In this document: positions 16,895 through 26,593 of the stretch, piece after piece
Numbering within the stretch: the stretch's first letter is position 1
Layout: every line of letters begins with the position of its first letter
Notes under the pieces: generated by a model
What the model was told of the DNA's origin: nothing
Database searches by the model: none
What the model saw: only the letters and a program-made list of their open reading frames with translations
Position numbers and translations under genes: made by a program
From: Rhodocyclaceae bacterium
GTDB taxonomy: Bacteria > Pseudomonadota > Gammaproteobacteria > Burkholderiales > Rhodocyclaceae
DNA length: 37,122 bases
Assembly: GCA_027310465.1 (NCBI GenBank)
Contig: DAIDAU010000163.1
Coordinates: 1 to 37,122 of the forward strand
Reading direction: 5' to 3'

Positions 16895-17500
16895 TCAATC
16901 GCCGCTCAGCGGCGCGATCGACCGGTGCTGCACGAAAATCCCGCAGCCGCGCTTGCGCTGCGCGCCGAGCCCCGCGTGCTGCAGGCGCAGCGAGTGTTCG
17001 GCGCGCAGGCCGTGCAGCATCAGGCTGAAGCCGTGCACCGCTGCGTCGCCGACGCGCATCGCATGCGCCTTGCCGACGACCGGCTGCGCCTCGATCTCCA
17101 ACTGCGCGAGCTGGCGCCTGCATTCGGCGAGGAAGGCCGCCTCGTCCGCCAGGCCGACGGCGACGAACGGCGAATACATGACCTTGGCGGCGGACAGCGG
17201 CCGCAGCTTCGCCTCGCCCACCGCGACCGCCTCGTCCAGTTCCAAGCGGGTGCCGCACAGCGCGCGCGCGCGTTCCACCTGCGCGCTTGCCAGCCGCAGC
17301 GTCAGCCGCGCGTGCTTCGACAGGTAGCAGCGCCCGTTGGCCGGGCTGACGCGCGCCAGCGGATGCACGCCGATCGCCTCGTCGTCGGCGAGCCACGGCA
17401 GCGCGCCCGACAGCGCCCGCCACAGCGCATCGGCGTAGTCCTCGGGTACGCCGCTGCCGGCGAGCGAGAACGCCAGGTCGACGACTTCGCCTTCGCTCAC
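16895..17500 (-). CDS. Cas6-like protein (Cas6/Cmx6-type RAMP fold)
   Basis: GTG start; VSEGEVVDLAFSLAGSGVPEDYADALWRALSGALPWLADDEAIGVHPL...LRAEHSLRLQHAGLGAQRKRGCGIFV; Cas6-type glycine-rich C-terminal loop. Confidence 0.65.
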   Translation of the reverse strand: MSEGEVVDLAFSLAGSGVPEDYADALWRALSGALPWLADDEAIGVHPLARVSPANGRCYLSKHARLTLRLASAQVERARALCGTRLELDEAVAVGEAKLRPLSAAKVMYSPFVAVGLADEAAFLAECRRQLAQLEIEAQPVVGKAHAMRVGDAAVHGFSLMLHGLRAEHSLRLQHAGLGAQRKRGCGIFVQHRSIAPLSGD

Positions 17501-17745
17501 TGCGGCTCCTGGATCTTGCGCGCCCATTCCTGCATCTGCTTGCCCCAGCGCTCCGCCGTGATCGGATCGATGTCGAAGATCGTGAAGCGCGAATGCTCGC
17601 GGATGCGGACGCGCAGGAAGGGCACGCCCCCCGACGCATATTCGATCTGCTGCAACTCGATCTCCTGGTTGCCGATCGGCACGCGGAACTTGTCGAGACT
17701 GGTGATTTTGTCCAAGTAGAACTCCTTCGAACGCGAATATCGCAC
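17497..17745 (-). CDS. Small protein (82 aa), unknown function
   Basis: MRYSRSKEFYLDKITSLDKFRVPIGNQEIELQQIEYASGGVPFLRVRIREHSRFTIFDIDPITAERWGKQMQEWARKIQEPQ; overlaps the Cas6-like start (GTGA). Confidence 0.75.
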   Translation of the reverse strand: MRYSRSKEFYLDKITSLDKFRVPIGNQEIELQQIEYASGGVPFLRVRIREHSRFTIFDIDPITAERWGKQMQEWARKIQEPQ

Positions 17746-17953
17746 CGCGGGCGGCGTTTAAACATTACCGCATGGGGGTGCCGGGGAATACTCCCTTCGG
17801 GGTAGATCGGCTTAACCCATCTGGCTGACCCTCCGCAACCTTCCAGAGGTATGGCTTGTGCATCGCACCAATCCGTACCATCGCTTCAACCTGTGAAGAA
17901 CCCGCCGTGCGCAGCGCGACCGGCACCCCAACAGTCAATAAGGAGACACTCTG

Positions 17954-19249
17954 ATGGCCAAGCCGCTCCACCCCACCCCCATGCTGGATGAACTCGAAAA
18001 GGGCCCGTGGCCCAGCTTCATCACCGGCATCAAGCGCCTCGCCAAGGAAAACGACATGGCGGTCGACCTGCTCGGCCAGCTCGAGCACTCCTACGAAACC
18101 CGCATGGGCTACTGGAAGGGCGGCACGCTGGGCGTCGTCGGCTACGGCGGCGGCATTATCCCGCGCTTCTCCGAAATCAAGAACCCGGACGGCAGCTACA
18201 AGTTCCCGGACGCCGGCGAATTCCACACGCTGCGGGTCATGCCGCCGGCCGGCATGCACTACGACACCGGCACGCTGCGCAAGCTCTGCGACATCTGGCA
18301 GAAGCACGGCTCCGGCCTGATCGCGCTGCACGGCCAGTCGGGCGACATCATGTTCCAGGGCGCGAGCTCCGAGAACGTGCAGAAGGCCTTCGACGAGTTC
18401 AACGAGCTGGGCTTCGACCTCGGCGGCGCCGGCCCGGCCCTGCGCACCTCCGCCTCCTGCGTCGGCCAGGCCCGCTGCGAGATGTCCTGCTTCGACGAAG
18501 CCAAGGCGCACAAGCTGGTCATCAACAAATTCCTCGACGACTTGCACCGCCCGGCCCTGCCGTACAAGTTCAAGTTCAAGTTCTCCGGCTGCCCGAACGA
18601 CTGCACCAACGCGATCCAGCGCTCCGACTTCGCCACCATCGGCACCTGGCGCGACAACATCCGCACCGACGAAGCCATGGCGAAGAAGTGGGTCGCCAAG
18701 AACGGCGTCACCAAGCTGGTCAACGAAGTCATCAGCATGTGCCCGAGCCGTGCCATCCAGCTCAAGGATGCCGGCGCCGTCACCCAGGGCGACCACATCT
18801 CCAGCGTCAAGGTCTCGGACTCCCAGGCGCTCGAGATCGACAACAAGAACTGCGTGCGCTGCATGCATTGCATCAACGTCATGACCGGCGGCCTGCAGAT
18901 CGGCAAGGACGTGGGCGTGACCATCCTGATCGGCGGCAAGAGCGTGCTGAAGATCGGCGCCACGATGGGCTCGGTGATCGTCCCGTTCATGCCGCTGAAG
19001 ACCGAAGAGGACTACGAGAAGTATCTCGACCTGGCCCAGCGCGTGATGGACTTCTTCGCCGAGAACGCCCTCGAGCACGAGCGCACCGGCGAGATGATCG
19101 ACCGCATCGGCCTGGCCAACTTCCTGGAAGGCATCGAAGTCGACATCGACCCGAACATGATCAATCGTCCGCGCATGAATCCTTACACCAACATGGCCGG
19201 CTGGGACGAGGAAGTCGCGAAGGCCGAAGGGCGCAAGGCGGCTTCCTGA
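17954..19249 (+). CDS. dsrA: DsrA, dissimilatory sulfite reductase alpha subunit
   Basis: MAKPLHPTPMLDELEKGPWPSFITGIKRLA...SCVGQARCEMSC...KFSGCPNDC...CVRCMHCINVM; SD aaggag upstream. Confidence 0.97.
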   Translation: MAKPLHPTPMLDELEKGPWPSFITGIKRLAKENDMAVDLLGQLEHSYETRMGYWKGGTLGVVGYGGGIIPRFSEIKNPDGSYKFPDAGEFHTLRVMPPAGMHYDTGTLRKLCDIWQKHGSGLIALHGQSGDIMFQGASSENVQKAFDEFNELGFDLGGAGPALRTSASCVGQARCEMSCFDEAKAHKLVINKFLDDLHRPALPYKFKFKFSGCPNDCTNAIQRSDFATIGTWRDNIRTDEAMAKKWVAKNGVTKLVNEVISMCPSRAIQLKDAGAVTQGDHISSVKVSDSQALEIDNKNCVRCMHCINVMTGGLQIGKDVGVTILIGGKSVLKIGATMGSVIVPFMPLKTEEDYEKYLDLAQRVMDFFAENALEHERTGEMIDRIGLANFLEGIEVDIDPNMINRPRMNPYTNMAGWDEEVAKAEGRKAAS

Positions 19250-19278
19250 CCAACGAATACTGACGGAGACATAAAGAA

Positions 19279-20352
19279 ATGGCTCAACCTCAAGTCCGCA
19301 AGCCGGTCGAAGGCTTCTTCGACAACAAGAAGTTCCTGCACCCGAAGTTCGTCGCCAACTACGGCAACTGGAAGTGCCACGATCGTCCGCGTCCCGGCGT
19401 GCTGCACCACGTCGCGCACTCGGGCGACGAGGTGTGGACCGTCAAGTGCGGCACCCAGCGCCAGATGGACCACTACACCATCCGCAAGCTGTGCGACATC
19501 GTCGACCAGTACGCCGAAGGCTTCATGCGCTTCACCATCCGCTCGAACTGCGAGATCGCCGTCTCGTCCGCCGCCAAGGTCGAGCCGCTGATCAAGGCGC
19601 TCGAGGACGCCGGCTTCCCGGTCGGAGGCACCGGCAACTCCGTGTCGATGGTCGCCCACACGCAGGGCTGGCTGCACTGCGACATCCCCGGCACCGACGC
19701 CTCCGGCGTGGTGAAGTCGATGATGGACCACCTGATCGACGAGTTCAAGCACGAGCGCATGCCGAACCGCGTCAAGCTGTCGACCTCCTGCTGCGAGATC
19801 AACTGCGGCGGCCAGGCCGACATCGCCGTGGTGGTGCAATACACCAAGCCGCCGAAGATCAACCACGATCTCGTTTCGGCGATCTGCGAGCGTCCGACCG
19901 TCGTCGCGCGCTGCCCGGTCGCGGCGATCCGCCCGACCATCGTCAATGGCAAGCCCTCGCTGGAAGTCGACGAGCGCAAGTGCGTGTGCTGCGGCGCCTG
20001 CTACCCCCCCTGCCCGCCCATGCAGATCAACGACCCGTCGTCGAACAAGATCGCCATCTGGGTCGGCGGCAAGAACTCCAACGCCCGCTCCAAGCCGACG
20101 TTCCACAAGCTGGTCGCCGCCGGCCTGCCGAACAACGCGCCGCGCTGGCCCGAGGTCAACGCCGCCGTCGGCAAGATCCTCAAGGCCTACCAGGCCGACG
20201 GCCGCGCCTGGGAGCGCATGTCCGACTGGATCGACCGCATCGGCTGGCCCGCGTTCTTCGAGAAGACCGGCCTGCCCTTCACCAAGTACATGATCGACGA
20301 CTGGCGCGGCGGCCGCGTGAACCTCAACGCTTCCACGCACATCCGTTTCTGA
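19279..20352 (+). CDS. dsrB: DsrB, dissimilatory sulfite reductase beta subunit
   Basis: GNWKCHDRPRPGVLHHVAHSGDEVWTVKCGTQRQMDHYTIRKLCDI...CVCCGACYPPCPPMQI. Confidence 0.97.
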   Translation: MAQPQVRKPVEGFFDNKKFLHPKFVANYGNWKCHDRPRPGVLHHVAHSGDEVWTVKCGTQRQMDHYTIRKLCDIVDQYAEGFMRFTIRSNCEIAVSSAAKVEPLIKALEDAGFPVGGTGNSVSMVAHTQGWLHCDIPGTDASGVVKSMMDHLIDEFKHERMPNRVKLSTSCCEINCGGQADIAVVVQYTKPPKINHDLVSAICERPTVVARCPVAAIRPTIVNGKPSLEVDERKCVCCGACYPPCPPMQINDPSSNKIAIWVGGKNSNARSKPTFHKLVAAGLPNNAPRWPEVNAAVGKILKAYQADGRAWERMSDWIDRIGWPAFFEKTGLPFTKYMIDDWRGGRVNLNASTHIRF

Positions 20353-20362
20353 GGAAAAGGCA

Positions 20363-20755
20363 ATGAGGATTTCTGTTCTGGTCAATGAAGGTCCGTACAC
20401 CCACGAGGCTTCGGACTCCGCCTTCCACTTCGTGAGGGCGGCCCTGGCCCGCGGCCACGACATCTTCCGCGTGTTCTTCTACCACGACGGCGTCAACAAC
20501 GGCACGCGTCTGACGACCCCGCCGCAGGACGACCGCAACGTCGTCAACCGCTGGTCCAAGCTGGCGCAGGAAAGCGAGCTCGACCTGGTCGTCTGCGTCG
20601 CGGCCGCCCAGCGCCGCGGCATCGTCGACGAAGGCGAAGCCAAGCGCAACGGCAAGGACGCCACCAACCTGGCGCCCGGCTTCCGCATCTCCGGCCTCGG
20701 TCAGCTGATCGAAGCCGGCATCCAGTCCGACCGCCTGGTCGTGTTCGGCGACTGA
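20363..20755 (+). CDS. dsrE: DsrE, sulfurtransferase subunit
   Basis: DsrEFH family; conserved Cys in LDLVVCVAAAQRRG; position in cluster. Confidence 0.95.
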   Translation: MRISVLVNEGPYTHEASDSAFHFVRAALARGHDIFRVFFYHDGVNNGTRLTTPPQDDRNVVNRWSKLAQESELDLVVCVAAAQRRGIVDEGEAKRNGKDATNLAPGFRISGLGQLIEAGIQSDRLVVFGD

Positions 20756-20768
20756 GGAGGACACGACT

Positions 20769-21131
20769 ATGACCACCAAGAAATTCATGTTCGTCAATCG
20801 CAAGGCGCCGTACGGCACGATCTACGCGCTGGAATCGCTGGAAGTGGTGCTGATCGGCGCCGCCTTCGAGCAGGACGTCTCTCTCGCCTTCATGGACGAC
20901 GGCGTCTACCAGCTCAAGAAGGGCCACAACACCAAGGGCATCGACGTGAAGGGCTTCGAGAGGACCTACGGCGCACTCGAGGACTACGACGTCACCAAGC
21001 TCTACGTCGATGAAGAGTCGCTGAAGGCGCGCGGCCTCACCGCCGACGACCTCTGCGTGCCGGTCGAAGTCATGAGCCGCGCCGCCATCGGCAAGCTGAT
21101 GGAAGAGCAGGACGTCCTGCTCTCCTTCTGA
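20769..21131 (+). CDS. dsrF: DsrF
   Basis: MTTKKFMFVNRKAPYGTIYALESLEVVLIGAAFEQDVSLAFMDDGVYQLKKGH. Confidence 0.95.
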   Translation: MTTKKFMFVNRKAPYGTIYALESLEVVLIGAAFEQDVSLAFMDDGVYQLKKGHNTKGIDVKGFERTYGALEDYDVTKLYVDEESLKARGLTADDLCVPVEVMSRAAIGKLMEEQDVLLSF

Positions 21132-21142
21132 GGAATCGAACC

Positions 21143-21439
21143 ATGCTCAACATCGTCAACAAGTCTCCGCTGGACCGCAACACCCTGCAAAGCTGCCTCG
21201 ACGCCAACACCGGCGGCGCCATCCTGCTGATCGAGGACGGCGTCTTCGCTGCCACCCGCGGCAACGCCTTCGAGGCGAAGCTGAAGGCCGTCCAGGGTAC
21301 CTTCAAGGTGTATGCCCTCGGTCCGGACCTCGATGCGCGCGGCTTCGGCGACCGCGTCATGGACGGCGTCACCGTCGTCGACTACGCCGGATTCGTCGAC
21401 CTCGTCGCCGAGTTCAAAACCTGCCAGTCCTGGCTATAA
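21143..21439 (+). CDS. dsrH: DsrH
   Basis: MLNIVNKSPLDRNTLQSCLDANTGGAILLIEDGVFAATRG. Confidence 0.95.
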   Translation: MLNIVNKSPLDRNTLQSCLDANTGGAILLIEDGVFAATRGNAFEAKLKAVQGTFKVYALGPDLDARGFGDRVMDGVTVVDYAGFVDLVAEFKTCQSWL

Positions 21440-21488
21440 GTCGCCGGCTGCAATCCATCCACAAGCACATTCCCTAGGAGAAACAAAC

Positions 21489-21824
21489 ATGGGCACTCTC
21501 GAAGTCAACGGCAAGTCGGTCGAAGTCGACGAAGAAGGCTACCTCGTCAACCTCAACGACTGGGACGAAGCGATCGGCGCCGAACTGGCGAAGACCGAAA
21601 ACGTCAACATGACCGAGCAGCACTGGGAAGTCGTGAACTTCCTGCGCGAGTACTACAACGAGTTCCAGATCGCGCCGGCCGTCCGCGTGCTGACCAAGGC
21701 CATCGGCAAGAAGCTCGGCCCGGAGAAGGGCAACAGCCAGTACCTGTACGAGCTGTTCCCGTACGGCCCGGCCAAGCAGGCGTGCAAGATCGCCGGTCTG
21801 CCGAAGCCGACCGGCTGTATTTAA
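21489..21824 (+). CDS. dsrC: DsrC sulfur carrier with two C-terminal Cys
   Basis: MGTLEVNGKSVEVDEEGYLVNLNDWDEAIGAELAKTE...GPAKQACKIAGLPKPTGCI (Cys-X10-Cys). Confidence 0.97.
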   Translation: MGTLEVNGKSVEVDEEGYLVNLNDWDEAIGAELAKTENVNMTEQHWEVVNFLREYYNEFQIAPAVRVLTKAIGKKLGPEKGNSQYLYELFPYGPAKQACKIAGLPKPTGCI

Positions 21825-21898
21825 GCGCAAGACGAATCCGCAGGCGGCGGCTGGCCGCTGCCTGCGCCCGCGCCCATTGACCCTCGGCAACTGAAGCC

Positions 21899-22621
21899 AT
21901 GACCCTCTTCTTCGCGATCCTGTTCTACTTCGCCGCTGCCGTCTTCGTCGGCGGCCTGGCGTACAAGATTGTCGACTTCGCGCGCACTCCGTCGCCGCTG
22001 AGTATCCCGACCACGCCGGCTCCGACCAGTGCCCCCGGCGTCGCGTTCCGGATGTTCCGCGAGGTCGTGTTCTTCGAGAGCCTGTTCAAGGGCAACCTCT
22101 GGATCTGGGCCATGGGCGCGGCGTTCCACTTCGGCCTGGCGCTCGTGCTGTTCCGCCACCTGCGGTACTTCACGGAGCCGGTGCCGTTCGTCGTGGCCGT
22201 CAGTCAGCCCTTCGGCATCTACGCCGGCTTCATGATGGCCGCGGGGCTGGCCGGCCTGTGGGCGCGCCGCCTGCTGGTCGAGCGCATCCGCTACATCTCG
22301 ACCGTCTCCGATCACCTGATGCTGGTCCTGCTGCTGGTCATCGCCGCCACCGGGCTGGGCATGAAGTTCCTCTTCCACACCGACGTCGTCGGCGTGAAGG
22401 CCTTCTTCCTCGGCCTGATGTCCTTCGACATCCAGCCGCTGCCGGCGCATCCCGGCCTCTATATCCACCTGGGCGCCGTGGCGCTGCTGCTGATCGTGTT
22501 CCCCTACAGCAAGCTGTTGCACGCGCCCGGCATCTTCTTCAGTCCCACCCGCAACATGGCCGACGACCCGCGCGAAACGCGTCATCTCGCGTCCTGGGCG
22601 GCCCAGCTCGAAAAGAACTGA
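21899..22621 (+). CDS. dsrM: DsrM, membrane cytochrome b subunit
   Basis: Respiratory nitrate reductase gamma-like membrane protein in the dsrCMK context. Confidence 0.93.
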   Translation: MTLFFAILFYFAAAVFVGGLAYKIVDFARTPSPLSIPTTPAPTSAPGVAFRMFREVVFFESLFKGNLWIWAMGAAFHFGLALVLFRHLRYFTEPVPFVVAVSQPFGIYAGFMMAAGLAGLWARRLLVERIRYISTVSDHLMLVLLLVIAATGLGMKFLFHTDVVGVKAFFLGLMSFDIQPLPAHPGLYIHLGAVALLLIVFPYSKLLHAPGIFFSPTRNMADDPRETRHLASWAAQLEKN

Positions 22622-22623
22622 TC

Positions 22624-24165
22624 ATGGCCGGTCCCGAACTCAAAGCCCCCGCCCTGCGCGAATATCCGACCGCTCCGGCGCTGCAGCCGGATGCCATGGC
22701 CGGCCTCAAGTGCTACGTCGCCAACGAGAAGATCCAGGAACCGCTGGGCTTCCCCGGCAAACTCGCCGACAACTGGCAGGACACGCACGACCGCGTCATC
22801 GGCCGCATGGGCGAGCTGCTCAAGAAGTACTGCTCCTTCAAGGTGTTCATGGACGCCTGCGTGCATTGCGGCGCCTGCGCCGACAAGTGCCACTATTTCC
22901 TCGGCAGCGGCGACCCGAAGAACATGCCGGTGGCGCGCCAGGACCTGATGCGCAGCGTCTACCGCCGCTACTTCACGCCCACCGGCAAGATGTTCCCTTC
23001 GCTCGTCGGCGCGCGCGACCTCACCCCCGAGGTGCTCGACGAGTGGTACAGCTACTACTGGCAGTGCTCGGAATGCCGGCGCTGCTCGGTGTTCTGCCCC
23101 TACGGCATCGACACGGCCGAGATCACCATGGTCGGCCGCGAGCTGCTCAACTACGCGGGCTACGGCCAGAAGTACTTGAACGAGATCATCGGTAAGGTGC
23201 ACCGCGTCGGCAACAACCTCGGCCTGCCCGGGCCGGCGCTGCGCGATACGCTCGACGGCCTCGAGGAGGACGTCAAGGAAGACACCGGCGTCGACGTCAA
23301 GTACCCGCTCGACGAGAAGGGCGCGGAGGTGCTGCTGATCACGCCCTCGGCCGACTTCTTCGCCGAGCCGCACATCGACTCCACCATCGGCTACGGCAAG
23401 GTGTTCCATGCCGCCGGCATCTCCTGGACCTTCTCCTCGCTCGCCTCCGAAGCCGGCAACTTCGGCATGTTCATCGGCAACTACGACCAGTTGCGCAAGA
23501 TCGCCCTGCGCATCCGCGAAGCGGCGCTCGACCTCGGCGTCAAGCGCATCGTCGTCGGCGAATGCGGCCATGCCTGGCGTGTCGCCTACGCCTTCTGGAA
23601 CACGCTGACCGGCGTCGGCGCCGGCGGCAAGGATCCCTTCGCCATCGAGCTGCAGAAGCAGCTCGACCCGCGCTTCAAGCAGCCCTCGCACATCTGCGAG
23701 GTGACGTGGGACCTGATCCAGCAGGGCCGCCTGAAGTTCGACAAGTCGGCCAACGACCACCGCGTCATCACCTTCCACGATTCGTGCAACGTCGCGCGCG
23801 CCTCGCGCATGGGCGACTACCCGGGCGGACAGTTCGACATCCCGCGCAACATCGTCAGGGCCGTGGCCAACAAGTTCCACGACATGGCCGAGGACACCAT
23901 CGGCGAGAAGACCTTCTGCTGCGGCGGCGGCGGCGGCGTGCTGACCGACGAGCTGATGGACATCCGCGTCAAGGGCGCCCTGCCGCGCATGGAAGCGCTG
24001 CAGCGCGTGGTCGACGATCACGGCGTCAATTTCATGGCAACGATCTGCGCCATCTGCAAGGCGCAATTCACCAAGGTCCTGCCCTACTACGGTTTCAAGA
24101 GCGGCATGGTCGGCGGCGTCCACCAGCTGGTCAGCACCGCGATCAAGTTAGGCAACGAGCAGTAA
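22624..24165 (+). CDS. dsrK: DsrK, HdrD-like Fe-S protein
   Basis: CVHCGACADKCHYF, CSECRRCSVFCPYG; CCG motifs FCCGGGGG and HDSCNVARAS. Confidence 0.95.
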   Translation: MAGPELKAPALREYPTAPALQPDAMAGLKCYVANEKIQEPLGFPGKLADNWQDTHDRVIGRMGELLKKYCSFKVFMDACVHCGACADKCHYFLGSGDPKNMPVARQDLMRSVYRRYFTPTGKMFPSLVGARDLTPEVLDEWYSYYWQCSECRRCSVFCPYGIDTAEITMVGRELLNYAGYGQKYLNEIIGKVHRVGNNLGLPGPALRDTLDGLEEDVKEDTGVDVKYPLDEKGAEVLLITPSADFFAEPHIDSTIGYGKVFHAAGISWTFSSLASEAGNFGMFIGNYDQLRKIALRIREAALDLGVKRIVVGECGHAWRVAYAFWNTLTGVGAGGKDPFAIELQKQLDPRFKQPSHICEVTWDLIQQGRLKFDKSANDHRVITFHDSCNVARASRMGDYPGGQFDIPRNIVRAVANKFHDMAEDTIGEKTFCCGGGGGVLTDELMDIRVKGALPRMEALQRVVDDHGVNFMATICAICKAQFTKVLPYYGFKSGMVGGVHQLVSTAIKLGNEQ

Positions 24166-24189
24166 GAAACGATTACACCGGAGACAAGA

Positions 24190-26178
24190 ATGTCCACGAT
24201 GACTCAGACCCCGCAGGACACCAAGATCACCTACCGTCGCTACAACGATGGTGACAGCAAGTTCAAGCGTTCGCAGGAAAGGCTGTTCAAGGCCAGCTGG
24301 ACCTACAAGTGCCCGACCTACATCCAGCAGACGCCTCCGTGCCAGGGCAGCTGCCCGGCCGGCGAGGACATCCGCTCCTGGCTCAACATCACGCGCGGCA
24401 TCGAGAAGCCGCCGGTCGGCGCCGACGGCAAGCCGACCATGAGCTGGCAGGAATATGCCTGGCGCCGCCTCACCGACTGCAACCCCTTCCCCGCGATCAT
24501 GGGCCGCGTCTGCCCGGCGCCCTGCCAGACCGGCTGCAACCGCAACGTGGTCGAAGGCTACGTCGGCATCAACTCGGTCGAGCAGTTCCTCGGCAACCAC
24601 GCGATCGAGAAGGGCTTCGCCTTCGAGAAGCCGGCGGTCGAGACCGGCAAGAAGATCGCGGTCATCGGCGGCGGCGTCGCCGGCGTCTCGGTCGCCTACC
24701 AGCTGCGAAAGAAGGGCCACCATATCACCATCTTCGAGGCCTACAAGAAGCTCGGCGGCATGCTGACCTTCGGCCTGCCGGCCTACCGCACGCCGCGCGA
24801 CATCGTCGACGCCGAGATCAAGCGGGTGATCGACATGGGCGGCATCGAAGTGCGCTGCAACACCTTCGTCGGCAAGGACGTGACGATGGAACAGCTACGC
24901 AAGGACTTCGACGCCGTGTTCATCGGCATCGGCGCCCAGGCCGGCAACAAGCTCGACATCCCCGGTGCCGATGCGCCGAACGTCACCGACGGCGTCACCT
25001 TCCTGCGCGCCTTCAACGAGCACAAGATCGACTGCGCCGGCAAGCACATCATCGTCATCGGCGGCGGCGACACGGCGATGGACTGCGCCGCGGTGGCGCG
25101 CCGCCTCGGCGCCGAGTGCGACGCCAGCACCAAGCCGGAGAACCAGACCAAGGTGATCGTCGCGGTGCGCGAGGGCAGCAGCCACATCGCCAAGCCACTG
25201 CTGCGCCAGAGCTCCGAGGTGGTCATCGCCTACCGCCGCCACGTCCAGGAAATGCCGGCGACCAAGCACGAGATCGACGCCTGCCTCGACGAAGGCGTCG
25301 AGTTCCAGCCCTGCGTCGCGCCGGTGTCGGTGATCAAGGATGCGTCCGGCAAGGCCACCGCCCTGCGCGTCATCAAGGTCGACTGGGTCAACAAGAAGAT
25401 GATGCCGCAGGAAGGCACCGAGTACGACATTCCCGCCGACCTGATCGTCTGCGCCGTCGGCCAGCACATCGACTGGCTCGGCATGGACGGCTTCAAGAAC
25501 CCGAAGAACGTCGCCAGCATCGACAAGAACCTGCAGGCCACCGGCCAGCCGGGCTTGTTCGTCGGCGGCGACGCCATCAACCCCAACCTGCTGACCACGG
25601 CCATCGGCCATGCGCGCATCGCCGCCGAAGGCATTGACGACTACGTCATGGGCCGCGAGGTCGAGAAGCGCCCGAAGGTCGACAAGAAGCTGTTCGACCT
25701 GATCGAGAACCTCGAGAAGTTCGGCGCCAAGTTCGAGGAGGTGCCGGAGGGCTACACGCGCGCCAGCTGCGACAACAAGAACCTGGTGCACAACTTCGAC
25801 GACCGCGCCGACCGCGCCGTCATCGAAGCCAAGGACCTGTTCCTCGGCCACTTCGCCAACACGCCGCGCGTCGAGCGCGCCGGGCACGCGATCAACGCCG
25901 ACAACGTGCTGGGCAACATGGAGGAGCGCCTGATCGCCCTGACCGACGCCCAGGCGCAAGCCGAAGCCAAGCGCTGCATGAGCTGCGGCATGTGCTTCGA
26001 GTGCGACAACTGCGTGATCTACTGCCCGCAAGGCGCCGTCAGCCGCGTCGCCAAGAAGGACCAGCGCACCGGCCGCTACGTGCAGACCGACTACACCAAG
26101 TGCATCGGCTGCGACATCTGCATGGACGTCTGCCCGACCGGCTACATCCAGATGGGTCTGGGCGGCGAAGGCAACTGA
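24190..26178 (+). CDS. dsrL: DsrL, FAD/NAD(P)-dependent Fe-S oxidoreductase
   Basis: PPCQGSCPAGEDIRSWLN..., GGGVAGVSVAYQLRKKGHHITIFE, C-terminal ferredoxin motifs. Confidence 0.95.
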   Translation: MSTMTQTPQDTKITYRRYNDGDSKFKRSQERLFKASWTYKCPTYIQQTPPCQGSCPAGEDIRSWLNITRGIEKPPVGADGKPTMSWQEYAWRRLTDCNPFPAIMGRVCPAPCQTGCNRNVVEGYVGINSVEQFLGNHAIEKGFAFEKPAVETGKKIAVIGGGVAGVSVAYQLRKKGHHITIFEAYKKLGGMLTFGLPAYRTPRDIVDAEIKRVIDMGGIEVRCNTFVGKDVTMEQLRKDFDAVFIGIGAQAGNKLDIPGADAPNVTDGVTFLRAFNEHKIDCAGKHIIVIGGGDTAMDCAAVARRLGAECDASTKPENQTKVIVAVREGSSHIAKPLLRQSSEVVIAYRRHVQEMPATKHEIDACLDEGVEFQPCVAPVSVIKDASGKATALRVIKVDWVNKKMMPQEGTEYDIPADLIVCAVGQHIDWLGMDGFKNPKNVASIDKNLQATGQPGLFVGGDAINPNLLTTAIGHARIAAEGIDDYVMGREVEKRPKVDKKLFDLIENLEKFGAKFEEVPEGYTRASCDNKNLVHNFDDRADRAVIEAKDLFLGHFANTPRVERAGHAINADNVLGNMEERLIALTDAQAQAEAKRCMSCGMCFECDNCVIYCPQGAVSRVAKKDQRTGRYVQTDYTKCIGCDICMDVCPTGYIQMGLGGEGN

Positions 26179-26194
26179 CCGCCATCAACGGACG

Positions 26195-26593
26195 ATGACC
26201 ATGTCGCGCGCTCTCAATTTCCTTGCCCTCCTCCTGCTGGCGCTGCCGCTGTTCGGGGCGGCGCACGCCGGCGAGGCGGCGAAGCCGGCCATCATCATCG
26301 CGAACCCGGGCACGCAGTGCATCGCGCCGCCCGAGGAGATGCGCCGCAACCACATGGAAATGCTCAAGCACCAGCGCGACCGCACGCTGCGCCTGGGCGA
26401 GCGCTCTGCCCGCGTCAGCCTCAACGGCTGCATCGAGTGCCATGCCAGCAAGACCAGCGGCGCCGTGACCGGCAGCAACGAGAACTTCTGCCAGGCCTGC
26501 CACGCCTACGCCGCCGTCAAGCTCGACTGCTTCGACTGCCACCAGCCGAAGGCCGGCCACAAGGCCGCCGTCGCGTCCGGAGAACCGCAATGA
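26195..26593 (+). CDS. dsrJ: DsrJ, triheme c-type cytochrome
   Basis: Signal peptide and three CxxCH motifs (CIECH, CQACH, CFDCH). Confidence 0.93.
   Translation: MTMSRALNFLALLLLALPLFGAAHAGEAAKPAIIIANPGTQCIAPPEEMRRNHMEMLKHQRDRTLRLGERSARVSLNGCIECHASKTSGAVTGSNENFCQACHAYAAVKLDCFDCHQPKAGHKAAVASGEPQ

Noticed and set aside
16832-17719. Plus-strand ORF opposite the Cas6-like gene
   Set aside because: Antisense, biased composition; the minus frame shows a coherent Cas6-like sequence and coupled starts.
16895-17745. CRISPR array or other cas genes next to the Cas6-like gene
   Set aside because: No direct-repeat/spacer pattern and no other recognisable cas product in the window.
18007-19263. 418 aa out-of-frame plus-strand ORF within dsrA
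   Set aside because: Shadow ORF of dsrA, Arg/His-rich.
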